Shown: positions 21,868 to 34,476 of the stretch, in pieces
Position numbering within the stretch: position 1 is the stretch's first letter
Layout of the letters: every line of letters starts with the position of its first letter
NCBI RefSeq assembly: GCF_964019385.1
Contig: NC_088654.1
Location: 5,353,597-5,417,596 of the forward strand
DNA: 64,000 bases
Reading direction: 5' to 3'
Source of the DNA: Sycon ciliatum
Lineage: Eukaryota; Porifera; Calcarea; Leucosolenida; Sycettidae
Translations under genes and position numbers: made by a program
Notes under the pieces: generated by a model
The model's input: the letters and a program-made list of their open reading frames with translations, nothing else
The model's database searches: none
Told to the model about the DNA's origin: nothing

Positions 21868-22365
21868 TCAGCTGGCATCACCACACGGCGCCAGGTTTCC
21901 AGGGGCCTCACTGTCCCCTCGGCACAGTCAGAAGCCGGCAGATCTCGCCTGGCCTTTCAGGCAGCCTTGGCCTGGAACGCTCTCCCAAGGAGTGTAAGGG
22001 AGATCAAGGCTGCCCAGCAATTTAGGCTTGCCTCCATCCCCTACACCTTGCAATGAATGCTCTGTCTGACTTTTCCCGTCCACACACCACGTCATTTACT
22101 CTTCTCTGCGTGCTTGTGCGCTTATGAACTCTTTATGTTCCCTCTGTTGACGCTTCAAAATCGCTCTATTGACCCTGCAAAATCGCTCTGTTGACGCTGC
22201 AAAATTGCTTATCATCTCCCTCCCTCCCCCCTCTCTCTCTCTCTCTTTCTCTCTCTCCCCCCGTAGCTCTCTCACTTTTGAAATTCGCTTCCATAGAATT
22301 GGGCACCATTGCCCGTTTGGCCTTGCGAAGTAAAATAAAAATCAACAACAACAACAACAACCAAG
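21868..22365 (+). mobile_element. Nested LINE 3' fragment
   Basis: Plus-strand coding end 'ALAWNALPRSVREIKAAQQF' (about 21965-22025), stop, T/C-rich 3' UTR, then the tail hairpin TTGGGCACCATTGCCCGTTT (22299-22318), GTAAAATAAAAAT and (CAA)n. Strongly 5'-truncated and inserted in the ORF1 of the minus-strand LINE. Confidence 0.75.
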
Positions 22366-22369
22366 CCGG

Positions 22370-22775
22370 GGTCGTCCGTGTGGGTACGGGTTTCGTGCTG
22401 TGCAGAGCCAGAGGTCACGTCGGCCTGCCCTGACTGTTGTCCATCATCTGCATCGGCTGGGTCAAGCTGGTTTGCTGCTTGGTCAAGCTGGGGAGGTTTC
22501 ATACGGGTACGAGATTTGTCGCCTCGGACTTGGTCCTGAGAACGTGCAGGGGCCTTGTCGGGAACAATGGCGGATTTCTGCAGGGAACAAAATTCCTCAT
22601 GGATGCCTTGGAGCTGCGCCGAGAAGTCGTCCACACGCTGATGAAGACGCGCCTCACGATCCCTCGACTCGCTGACATGAAAAGTCAGGGTCTGCAGCAC
22701 GCTGAGCAGAGTCTGCTCTATACCCGGGAGGGAGCAGAGAAGTTTCATCCCAGGCTCTCCTGCGAGCTCGCCCAT
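22370..22775 (-). pseudogene. LINE ORF1, N-terminal coiled coil
   Basis: 'LLCSLPGIEQTLLSVLQTL' followed by heptad-like spacing and a Gln/Asp-rich tail ending near 'THTDDPG', where the nested LINE tail begins. Confidence 0.55.
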
Positions 22776-22780
22776 GGCGA

Positions 22781-23914
22781 AGAAGTTCTCCCTGACTGCT
22801 TTACCTTCCTACAGCCATACACTACACTACGCTACCCTACTACAATATGCTACCCTACACTGCCACTAGTACTACTGAGTCTGTCCTACTTCCAGACCGG
22901 CCTGTTGCCGGCTGGGCTGTCTAACACGACGGAGCTGCAAAAGTCACAACTGTCCACAGTCAGTGCATCTTTTGTGCATGCGGGTTTGCTGTCGTTGCAC
23001 TTCTGCTATTTCTGCTCTTTTTTTGGTGGTTTTTGCACAAGAACCAAATTTAAGTTGCGATATTCGCAACTGTGAGCTTTTTCTGAAAATATGGATGCGA
23101 TTTTAGCACTTGTTTTGGCACGGTTGCGAAAGGCATGAGTTGCGAAAAATTATGGCATCTTTGGGAAAGGGCTATCACTCACTCGGAGCCTGGCTAAGCA
23201 ATAGACAAACCCTCTTCTCCTCCAAACTGGTTGCTCATTGTGTGAGTGTGGCATGCAGATGCTAGTGGTAATGATTTTTTGCGCACGGGCAAAAAAATTT
23301 ACACAGAAGGCGCATACTCTGTTCCCAACCAACTGTCACGCGCTCATTGTTCTCCAAATTCCACTATTCCCGATTTCAGTTCCTGCTGTGTCTGCATTGG
23401 CAGTGGAATTCTTTCTCAACCCACCCACCCACTCCACTATTGTAATCATCCTGTTTCCTATTCTAGTTCCCTCCTGTCGGTATCCACAATCATACCGGAC
23501 GACAATAACTACACCGATGCCGTCTACGGGCCAACCTACACGGAGGGGAGTTAACCTTGCTTAACAGGCTCCTCATACGGCTCATTCAGCCTCTCACACT
23601 CCGACGGATCACTCAGCCTCTCAATACTGATCACTCAGCCTCCGCAGCTTGGCCCGGCCCGGCTGCCTCCATACGGCTTACAAACCCGGCCCAGTTGCCA
23701 TACTCACAGCTATAAGCTGTCACTCATTTTGGAGCCTGGCAAAGCAATTGACAAACCCTCCTATTCCACAAACTTGTTGCTCGTTGTGTGAGTACGGCAT
23801 GCAGATGCTTGTGTTAACAATGGCTTTTTAGATGAAAATATTCCAGAAAATCACGAAACATTTGTCAGTTTTCTGTATCATGCATGCTTCGTATGGGGAT
23901 AACCAATTTCGTAC
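22781..23914. repeat. Spacer with a direct repeat of about 100 bp
   Basis: 23168-23271 and 23715-23815 are direct repeats ('GAGCCTGGC(T/A)AAGCAAT(A/T)GACAAACCCTC' to 'GTGTGAGT..GGCATGCAGATGCT'). The last part also occurs twice at 12989-13035. Probably one end of a short unclassified mobile element. No gene supported. Confidence 0.5.
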
Positions 23915-24893
23915 ACAATTCCCAAATCTTGTCAGCATTATCTTCCAAGGTTTAGGTTAAGGTCATCTGCTTTCAATCGCTGTGACAAGGCTACAGTTGA
24001 GTCACGATACATATTCTTCTACAAATACACATGCAGGCAACGTGCACACCCAAAATTGACAACTGACCGCAGGCAGAACATAAATTTTATGTTCGTGAAA
24101 CTATTACAAACTTATAGCTTAGTGTATACTTCTGCAGTCAAATCTTGCATTTCTCGTCGCCATTGTTAAGATCCGCAAGTACAACATAAATTGCACTGGT
24201 TAAAGGAGGACAAGTACACCAAACCGAAACAAAAAAAAAACATTACGATCGTATGGGTGGGTTTCTACAAACAAACAATAACGTGTTCACGAAGATCACG
24301 AGTAACACTTTTCACAAGCGTAATGCAATGAGCAGTCTGAAATTATGATTGGGTAGTATGAAATTCTTGGAACTGAAAGCACTCGGGTATATTCGAGAGT
24401 TCACAAATGCCCAGTTTATTATGAAGTGCCTTCACGCAAAACATTGAGATAACATGCAAACGGATTCTGGTCCAGACGTACAGACTGGATGTTGAAAAAG
24501 CGACGCAACGACAGCACCTGAGCGCACATTCCAAATCCCGGTTTTTTCTTTAGCAATAATTCTAGTCTAGCATAGGTATCTTGAACTTCTCCAATAAAGC
24601 AGGAAATTTCTTCCTCGTGGTCCTTGTACTGCCCTGATGTCCGTTGTGTCTGACAATCAACATCAGTACACGAGTATCCACGTGCACTGCTCGTCAGACG
24701 GGAATGATCGATTGAAGAAGATTTGTAAATGATTTCGGTTCCTGGTCCTAACCATTTGTTCAAAAACGTCGGCACGTAAGAAAGGTCACCTACACTATCC
24801 TCCATAGTCACTGCAAAGTGACTGTTCATCTCCACCGCAATAAGAATCGTACTTCCGGTTTTTGGCTTAAAAACTTCAAAATACACTGGATGT

Positions 24894-26466
24894 TACTCAT
24901 AAAAAGGACACACTTCAGGCTCATTACAAACATCTTGAAAGTTTTTGTCTTCACAAATATACTTTCAAGCCTTCTCATCAGGTGAAATACAGGCAAGAGA
25001 AAAGGAACAGGAACAGTGGATTAAATACAGTAAGAAGGTGGTAAAACAGCGCAAAAAGAAAGAAAGAAAGAAAGAAGATAGCTAAAGTAAACAGCGAAAA
25101 TTGCAATAATGACACAAAGGTGCAAATGCGAGAAAACTCAATAAGCGCGACATGTAGTGCGACAACAAGAGACAACCACTGGACATACATGTAACTAACG
25201 AGGTTTTGACGACCTACCTAACAGCCTAAGTGTGAATTTGATTTGTTTCTGTTTGCAAAGGTTGGGTTTCCTTGTGTGGATGTATACAGCTTCCAAAACA
25301 TTCAGCAATCTAGCACTGCGTACACGTGACACAATCGAAAAACAATCATCCGAATACACAGCACGACAATCAGGATGCTCAAACAAATGACTAGCAATGG
25401 ACGACTCATACTTATCAGAACTAACATCAGAACAATCAGCATGTGCGGTGGACACATCCGATTTCACATGGCTAGTCGAGTGGACCCTAGCCGTTGCCTC
25501 TGTCTGTGCTTTAGTCGCTGCCATCGCCGCCGTTGCCGATCTTCAACATCTGGACGCACGCATCCGACAACACGCACCGCTACACCTTATTCCACAACAC
25601 GCACGATCCACTCGACCACGGAGGGGACGTCCAGCAAAGAATCATCCTGGTACAAGATGGTCCAACGCAGCGGCATCAACACCAAGGAACGTCACCTCAC
25701 AATTAACTAGACCACCAGAAAAACAACCGGACAAGACACCTACGTGCGTGGCAGTGACAGGAACCACATCAACCAGAAGAATAACAAGATCGGCAACGGC
25801 GGCGATGGCAGCGACTAAAGCACAGACAGAGGCAACGGCTAGGGTCCACTCGACTAGCCATGTGAAATCGGATGTGTCCACCGCACATGCTGATTGTTCT
25901 GATGTTAGTTCTGATAAGTATGAGTCGTCCATTGCTAGTCATTTGTTTGAGCATCCTGATTGTCGTGCTGTGTATTCGGATGATTGTTTTTCGATTGTGT
26001 CACGTGTACGCAGTGCTAGATTGCTGAATGTTTTGGAAGCTGTATACATCCACACAAGGAAACCCAACCTTTGCAAACAGAAACAAATCAAATTCACACT
26101 TAGGCTGTTAGGTAGGTCGTCAAAACCTCGTTAGTTACATGTATGTCCAGTGGTTGTCTCTTGTTGTCGCACTACATGTCGCGCTTATTGAGTTTTCTCG
26201 CATTTGCACCTTTGTGTCATTATTGCAATTTTCGCTGTTTACTTTAGCTATCTTCTTTCTTTCTTTCTTTCTTTTTGCGCTGTTTTACCACCTTCTTACT
26301 GTATTTAATCCACTGTTCCTGTTCCTTTTCTCTTGCCTGTATTTCACCTGATGAGAAGGCTTGAAAGTATACTTGTGAAGACAAAAACTTTCAAGATGTT
26401 TGTAATGAGCCTGAAGTGTGTCCTTTTTATGAGTATTATCGCATTTTTGTCTCAGAGGAAACTGTT
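24894..26466 (+). mobile_element. Penelope-like element, 3' part with an inverted partial copy
   Basis: Flanked by 12-bp duplications TACACTGGATGT (24882-24893 and 26467-26478). The plus-strand part (25541-26435) encodes the end of a GIY-YIG endonuclease. The left arm (24894-25540) is an almost exact inverted copy of 25787-26435, leaving a 246-bp unique centre. 31 bp at the right edge are outside the arms. Partial inversion is typical for Penelope-like insertions. The arms are almost identical, so it is young. Confidence 0.9.
25541..26134 (+). pseudogene. Penelope-like element GIY-YIG endonuclease, C-terminal part
   Basis: Reads 'LQHLDARIRQHAPLHL', 'PRRGRPAKN', then after a variable linker 'SSIASHLFEHPDC', 'FSIVSRVRSARLLNVLEAVYI' and 'RKPNLCKQK'. 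This is the usual C-terminal GIY-YIG nuclease signature of Penelope-like elements, with the GIY part and the whole RT missing. An inverted copy of the last third lies at 25195-25524. Confidence 0.85.
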
Positions 26467-27080
26467 TACACTGGATGTATAAGTCCTAACTTCAAATTCT
26501 TTTCAAGCAGCCGGAGGCTTTTGATAAGTATCCACTCATATAATCTATACGCATATCTCGTTTTGAGCTCAACTTTCGACGAGGCTGGTAGGTTAAACAA
26601 CTTGAAGAAGCCTAGCACCATCTCCATGGGAGTTCCTTGGACACCGGAAAGATTCGATTCAGCTAGGATGGGCCATGTAGAGTTGCAACACCAGCATTTC
26701 CAGTGATACCCACCTTTTGAGCTTGCATGAACATATAATCTTGCTGATCGTTCGCTTCGGTTACATTGTCTTTCATTACGAATCACCTTCCTTCTCGCCA
26801 AGAAGCGTAGCAATGACTGGTTGTCCTGTATATTTTCCGCAAGGTCTGTCCAAGAATACACTTCCTTCTTCCACTGCTCATCGTCCAGTATCATACCTGG
26901 TTGCACAATCTGGGTTCCCGTTAGACGTGCATTGGCTGCTACTCCTCTAGACGCACCGGCAGAAGCTGAGTCACTGACACTTGACTCCATCTTGGCAGAC
27001 GACGGTGTCACATTGAACGTAAACAAAGTTCCATTTACCTGCCGACAAAGGCTTTGGACCAGTTATTGTGTGGCATGCAG

Positions 27081-27100
27081 TTTATACAAGTCCCTTCGTG
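27081..27100 (-). promoter_or_regulatory. TATA core promoter of copy 4
   Basis: TATAAA on the minus strand, 91 bp before the ATG at 26990, in the shared block GGGACTTGTATAAACTGC. Confidence 0.6.
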
Positions 27101-27834
27101 ATGACATAATTCGCCAACGTGATGATGTTGTCACTAATTATTACGATATTGTTCAACTAGCAATGTCACCAGGGGTAGAGTAACAGTAGGACAGATAATA
27201 CCGCTCGCGATCTTGGCGCTTGAATTTGCATTTTCATTATATACACGTAAACGTATATATCATTATTTAGTGCGAATCAACACACCATCAACAATCAACA
27301 CAAAGTGCAACAAAGTGCGAATCAACACACCATTTTGAGGGTCACGTCCTAATCCTCACAATTCGTCTATCTTCCAAACTGTGATCGATTAGAGGTTCCC
27401 ACCGCAAATGCAATTTTCTTAACCGTTTTAAACCTCCATTCCCACCTAATATGTTACTACATAATGTGTGTTCTGAAGTATCCAATGCGAAACTTCCATC
27501 ATTGGTCAAATTTGACAATAAAACATATAATATTTAGCACATATCGTGTGCAGGCGAATTATCTGTTGAATCTCCTTGTCTGCTTCCAAAATCCTAGCCA
27601 AGCCTACTCATTCGGCGGAACTTTGCCGATAGTAATACACTACACTGGTTTATCACCTTGATTATATTTATCTACCATTCAGTGATGTCCTTTAGCTGAA
27701 GACCATCGCGAAAAATGCTCTCAGAGACAATAAACAATTCCAGTGATGATGTGCGCATGCTCAGAAAGCATGTACTTCATGACTACTCGCGTTGTGTAAG
27801 ATGAACTCTTCATTGACATCTTAGATATAATTTA

Positions 27835-28235
27835 TATATTAGTCAATGAAAAGAAGGGGGCGTTAGCCAGGCATGGCAAGAGAAGGAAAAATAAGGAAAG
27901 AAGGAATGAACATATAATCGGAAGCATCAGCGGGGTGAAATGTATCACTATGTTTTCCACATTGTAGAGTGACGAGATAACTGTCTTATATTGGATATTG
28001 TCTTCATTTCCATCAGCAGCTTGAGCCAGTACGAATTATTATGCAGAAAGGGTAGGAGATTTGGTAAACCTAGTTGACAAGGCTCAGGGAACTACTGTGC
28101 CATTGCCAGTGTCCGTGCGAAATAAACGAATTATGCTTGCTGGGATGTTCAGGGACAATGTTCAGTTTAATACGATGGACCAGAACGCATGACTGTTTCT
28201 ACGACAGGATAGAAGAAAAAGGCCTAACTATACTT
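27835..28235 (-). mobile_element. LINE 3' tail, shared insertion in the 5' flank of unit 4
   Basis: 'GGCGTTAGCCAGGCATGGCAAGAGA...GGAAGCATCAGCGGGGTGAAAT' and the following 300 bp match 46850-47310 and 53950-54225, and the last part matches 56665-56870. In the better preserved copies it starts with the reverse complement of a hairpin-plus-AATAAA tail. Non-coding here. Confidence 0.65.
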
Positions 28236-28400
28236 GCAAATTCAAAATGTAATCTAGAGCCGAGTAATAGTTGGGCAGATAATGCCGTTCGCGATATTGT
28301 CGCTTGAATTGGCATTTTCGCATTACACTTGTGATATTAGTGCGAATGGGCAAGGTTTTATTATGGTCCGTGCTAATCCTTACAATTATGTATCTATCTC
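28236..28400 (-). repeat. Orphan piece of array 5' flank
   Basis: 'GGGCAGATAATGCCGTTCGCGATATTGTCGCTTGAATT...' matches the distal 5' flank found about 300 bp before the ATG in units 2 and 4-6, but no gene body is attached. Confidence 0.6.
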
Positions 28401-28778
28401 AGCATTCAAAACGCCTGTGGAAGCGGGGGACCAACAACCAGGAGTACGCGCTGACCTGATCCATCAGGGTCCATGCCAGATCGCACAGTAGCGCACGAAA
28501 GAGGTGCAACCTCTGCATCACCGAAAAGAAATGATGAATAAGTGAAGCCAGATCATGGGAGCGTTGTCGACACTGTAACCGGAACAGACTCGCAAACTTC
28601 ACGGTCACAACGTAAAACGGTAAGGTGTGACCACTGGTATGTGTGATCATGCCTTCAACATCATGCATGCATCTCACTCCTCAATCCTACCCTGTTCACC
28701 ATTAAATTAATTTTATGGACTGAATTTGATGTATGTGGAGAATTGTGCCCTGAAATTCTTTACCTTGAATTGGATATG
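28401..28778 (-). other. Open frame of unknown status
   Basis: A 92-codon minus-strand frame (28677-28399) reads 'ASLFRLQCRQRSHDLASLIH' and further Leu-rich sequence, plausible as an amphipathic exon. No relative in the window and no clear splice sites. Could be chance. Confidence 0.2.
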
Positions 28779-29093
28779 ACTTAAGTTTATAATAGCAATA
28801 AAAAGAACAAATTCTGCAGTCATCGCCACACTACAACGAAGTCATGAAAGTTTACCAGAATTAATTTTCTTGTCACATTCATCAGTGGAAAGTCGTGACT
28901 GAAGAGTAACCATGCTGAACAATGATTAAATATACATTCAATGATGTGTTACGAGAACAAAATACAGTGCCAAAATAGAATGAGGGAAGGTGAGACAATA
29001 GAAGTCAAGTGAGAGCTAAGTGCAACAGTGGGTGAAAAACTAATAATTATAACGCTAAAACTGTGTAGTGAGACAAACAATCATGCTGTGCAC

Positions 29094-30188
<1,095 letters not shown>

Positions 30189-30376
30189 TGAATGTATATT
30201 TAATCATTGTTCAGCATGGTTACTCTTCAGTCACGACTTTCCACTGATGAATGTGACAAGAAAATTAATTCTGGTAAACTTTCATGACTTCGTTGTAGTG
30301 TGGCGATGACTGCAGAATTTGTTCTTTTTATTGCTATTATAAAATTGTTGTCTCCACGTCGATTACTTAAGTTTAT

Positions 30377-31164
30377 CTTGTACAATTTTCACCATTTTTG
30401 CCATACTGAAAAAACCCTGACGAAGGGACACGATGAGCCCAAACTCGGCTCTACCAGTAGTGCTGGACAAGGGCTGCAAGGCGTTTCAGCGCAGGGCTCG
30501 CGCTCTTAATCGATCTCAATCCGCCATTTCACTTTCCTTGCTCGTATTAAGCTGAAATTTACTGAAGGCACTCGCGGGAACCACTGTTCAGATTTGAACG
30601 AGTAAAGCCTGATACAGATTTTATTTAATGGACTCTCCACACTACCTCTAACTGCTAACTCTCGCCTTCAAATATCGCGTTTTCTTTCTTCTGTGCGCCT
30701 TGTGCGCCTTGCTGTGTGTTTGAGGATATCTTATAATGATCCGTACAGGATCGATTCAGCCGGTCTTTATATAATCTTCTGGAGAAATTTGAATAAAAAG
30801 AATAAAAACAGTTTAAAACATTGAATTGTTTGAGGAAAAACAGAAACAGGAAACGTCCGAAAAACATTAATTGTCATCACCAGGATTCGAAGTAGGGACC
30901 TTCGCTTGGTTAATCACCTTAATTACCTTTATCTACCATTCAGTGATGTCCTCGAGCTTAAGACCATCACGACAAAAAGTTCTGAGAAAACAAACAAACG
31001 ATTCCAGTGATGACATGTGCATACTGAGATGCATGTACTCAATGATTACGCACAATGTGCATGTACTCTTCGTTGTCTTCTGCACGTGATTGCATCATTC
31101 CTCTGGCCGTAAAATTCAACAACTGCTTGCAAACATCCAGTAAGAGTTGCGTCATTTTTTGTAC
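30377..31164. repeat. Spacer with an orphan array-flank fragment
   Basis: 30900-31090 ('TTATCTACCATTCAGTGATGTCCT...' to 'GCATGTACT.AATGA') matches the far 5' flank of units 4, 5 and 6 (27660-27830, 44400-44500, 53760-53900). No gene. The rest shows nothing I recognise. Confidence 0.5.
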
Positions 31165-31563
31165 GGAAAAAAATTGGTGGCGGAAGGAGAAGCTTGTCGT
31201 TTGGTATGACAAGTGATCACTGCTGTTTTTCCTTTTCAGAGTCAGCAGTGCACTTTGTTCTGCTGCATTGGGAGTAGCGTTGTAGTAGAAATAATTGCTG
31301 AGGAGACGTTGCGTGGAGGGGGGGGGGGCTTTCCCGCGCAGGTATGAGTTTGGACGTAGTTCAGCATGGTCGAGCGGAAAAATTTAAAATTGTTTTTTCA
31401 AGAAACCCCCAAAAGGAAGATGGGGGACATGTCCTCAGCGCAAGAAGAGATGTTCTTCAATTTGCCGGTGTATAGTTTTGTCAATTGCGGACGTAACTGA
31501 CTGTTTTTCAAGCGCTTGTAAATTGAATATTTTCAAGACTCGAATTTGTGGCGTCAAGGGGTG
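31165..31563 (+). repeat. Dispersed coding repeat X, copy 2, left part
   Basis: Inverted match to 7200-7610. It breaks at the LINE tail at 31564 and resumes at about 41306. Coding pieces: 'MVERKNLKLFFQ', 'KMGDMSSAQEEMFFNLPVYS'. Confidence 0.6.
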
Positions 31564-31760
31564 ATTTATTTATTTATTTATTTATTTTTTATTTATTTAT
31601 TCAACATCTCCTGGCCCGTCCGAAGACTGCCAATAAACATGAGAGGTCAGGTGATAGCCAACCACGACAAGCTAAAAGGGAAAAAAAGAAAGATGCTGTC
31701 AGAGAGGGAAAGGAGATACGGAGAGAAAAAGAAAGGGAGGCACATTAATAATACATGGGA

Positions 31761-34455
31761 TCACTTCGGATGAGACAGTGTGGAAAGCTGGACTGTGAAT
31801 TTCCTGATATCCTGGCATGCCTTAATGCTAGTAGGCAGGTTAGACCAAAGGGAGTATGCTGAGAAGAAAGGGGATTTCAAAAACAGAGAGGAACTAGCTC
31901 GGGGCAGTGATAAGGCATTGCGTGTTGGTCTAGTGGTAACAAACCAGTTGTACTTGGCAATATGTTTCGGGACTTGGGCTAGGAAGATTTTTTGCACAAG
32001 GATACAAAGATGCTGCTGATGTCGGGCAAGAAGAGGGTGCGTGGAAGCAAGTTTATAAAGACAAAGGGAGGCAAATGTTTGGTCTTTTCGAAACAGAATT
32101 TTCAGAAGCAAGCGTTGATGTACCTCCAGTCTGTGGAGTAAAGTCTGAGACAACCCGCACCAAGCTATATCGCAATAGTCAAATATAGGCAAAATGTACG
32201 ACTTATTAAAAGAACAATTTTCTGCAGTTATCATTCAAGTGTTGGCAGTGGGGTTGTAGCATACCTAAGGACGCACTCGCACGCTTGCACACAGACTGGA
32301 CTTGTGGAGACCAGGAGAGTTGGCGGTCGAGAATAACGCCCAAGTGCTTGTGCTCGTTAACAACTTTAATAGGTGTACTATTTAGACCAGGAAAATACAG
32401 AAGTTGAGTGGGGGGCGAGGGAGAGAAGAACATGGCCTCGGTTTTGGCGAGGTTAGGCTTCAGTTTCCAGGTTTCCATCCATGTTACTGTAGCGTTGACC
32501 CCGGACTGCATGGAGGCCATGAGGTTGTCTGCCGAGCTGTCGGAGCACATCAGAGCAGTGTCGTCAGCAAAAAGACTTACATTTGGTACAAGGGCTGGCA
32601 AGTCATTAACGTACAGTAGAAATAGGAGCGGCCCAAGTATGGACCCCTGGGGTACCCCAGACACGACTAGTAATGGGTCTGATAGGGAGGTAGATACTCT
32701 GACAGTCTGGTGGCGGCAGGAAAGATAGGATGAGAGCCATTGCAGGGCTGGACCGTGTACCAAGAAGACGGACTCTAGCTTTGCAAGCAGACCACGATGC
32801 CAGACGGTGTCGAAAGCTTTCGCTAGGTCAAAGAACACGATGCCAACATGCCGCCTGAGGTTCCGCTGGGTGTAGATGTCTTGTACTAGACGTGTTAGTT
32901 GGAAAGTTGTGGAGTCTCCACGGCAGAAACCGGATTGAGATGGTGAAAACGCTGGGGTGACGTGGCAGTACAGAGACTCAAAGAAAATACGTTCACAGAC
33001 CTTGGACACAGCGGGAAGGAGAGAGATTGGTCTGTAGTTGCCAGCCTGAGAGCGTTGGCCTTTCTTATAGATCGGGACGATAACAGCAGATTTCCAGACG
33101 GACGGAAATACTACTGTACGATATGACATGTTAAAGAGCAGGCACAAGGGATAGGACAGAGATGGCGCAAGCCATTTGAGAACCTCATTGGGTATGCCAT
33201 CTTCGCCAGGGGACTTACAATTCTTCAGGAGTTTGAGGTGCTTACAGACGGTAGCAGTCGTGGTAACGACGCGTGTGAGTGGTGCGCTAAGTTCAGGGGC
33301 TGGGGACAGCGATGGAATGACCCAATTCGGATCTTCCGGAATGCCGGATGAAACAAACTGCTTGTTCAGTGTGTCTGCAATCGCCTTCACATCGTGCTGG
33401 CGGTTGCCATGGGAGTCCGTCAGGTACTGGATTGGCGCGCGGGAGGTCCCGCGGCACTGGTTGCGAATGAATTGGTGGAGTGATGGGCGATCGGGGGAGG
33501 AGAGTGTTGCAGAAAGAGAGTTTAGAAAGGAGCGGTGTGAGGTACGAGAAAGGTGCTTGCCGATGTTGCGTTGAACTCGGTAAGCCTCCCGGTTAACCGG
33601 CGTTGGGAATTCCTTGTAGATGCTGAAAAGATCACGCTTGCGCTTCACTTCAGATACGAGGGACCGTGTCACCCATGGGGGACTAGATGTCGAGGATGCT
33701 GGGTTGGAATGTTTCCGGTTGTTGTAGCCGATAACAAAGTTAGAGAGGTGCTGTTGGAACCCTCGTTCAAGGACGGCTGCAAAGTGATCTACCGCGGCGT
33801 CAACAGTTGGAGAGCCTTCTGGTTGCAGAAACGACCAGTCGTGGCAGGAGAAATCAGCGTTCATAGAGTCCCAGCACTGAGAGGGAACTCGACGGAAGCG
33901 ATATGGGAACGGTTTGCGAGAAGGAAGTGGCAGGTCTGGATCCGAGGGCAATGAGACGGCGAACTGGCATGAAACCATGAGATGGTCCGAGGAGCCAAGA
34001 GCGCAAGCTGTGTGAACGTCCGTCGCCAGCAGGGGTTGGTTCGTGAAGACAAGGTCTAGACATGACTGTGTTCCGGAAGATGTTGTGTGCGTTGGACTCT
34101 GCACCAGCTGATCCAAACCGAAGCAGGTAAGGGTGCGAAAAAGTGCCGCCCCAGCAGGACACGTTAAATCCGATGGGCACCACCGTTTGTGCTTACTGTT
34201 GAAGTCCCCAGCCATTATGACATGGTACGATGACATGGGAACGGTTACCAAAGCACTAGCTAGCATATCACAGAAGTGGTCTATTTCCGTGGTTTTGACT
34301 GAGGGCGGACGGTAGGTACAGCAGACGAGGATGGGTGTCGGGGAGCCTAAGATTGGGTGAAGCTCAACCCATACGGATTCACAGGTCGGACGAGCAAGGT
34401 CGTCGCGAACTTGGACTCTTCCGAAGCGATTTTGCCGGACAAGAATCGCAACTCC
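31761..34455 (-). pseudogene. Outer LINE ORF2, main part (EN C-terminal half, RT)
   Basis: From the insertion point it continues 'VAILVRQNRFG', 'CCTYRPPSVK', 'VIMAGDFNSKHKRW', 'GSSDHLMV' (endonuclease), then RT blocks 'NYRPISLLPAVSK', 'FFDLAKAFDTVWH', 'GVPQGSILGPLLFLLYVNDL' and 'LFADDTALM' (catalytic). One frameshift near 32210 separates the last 150 residues ('PIFDYCDIAWCG' to 'SLWSNLPTSI'). Otherwise well preserved. Confidence 0.85.
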
Positions 34456-34476
34456 GTGTTGAATAAACCGTGCGCG

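Larger units (their letters stand above)
19350..22780 (-). mobile_element. LINE on the minus strand, 3'-incomplete and decayed
   Basis: From right to left: ORF1 coiled coil (22775-22370), a nested LINE tail, the ORF1 C-terminal block (21865-21509), an Ala/Thr-rich simple stretch (about 21477-21230), endonuclease pieces (about 20900-20273; 'VMAGSFNAHNREW', 'LGRSDHAVV'), the EN-RT linker (20180-19635; 'WWTPECSAAVDRKRNAWRKF'), and the RT start 'PKLNPRNYRPISLLP' near 19470. The element fades out near 19350; most of the RT is missing. Confidence 0.75.
24419..26990 (-). pseudogene. Merlin-like zinc-ribbon gene, copy 4, split by a Penelope-like insertion
   Basis: The N-terminal part (26990 to about 26467) and C-terminal part (24893-24419) are open and would read ...LGLIHPV-YFEVFKPKTG... 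without the insertion. The second zinc cysteine is lost (CNRS instead of CNxC), consistent with relaxed selection. The TATA box and AATAAA are still in place. Cleanest example in the window of a family copy killed by an insertion. Confidence 0.9.
23915..27834 (-). repeat. Tandem unit 4 (gene plus flanks, with PLE insertion)
   Basis: The 3' flank 23920-24418 matches 59100-59597 of unit 7 over about 500 bp. The 5' flank 27030-27834 matches 43800-44500 of unit 5 and 53140-53925 of unit 6. Confidence 0.8.
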
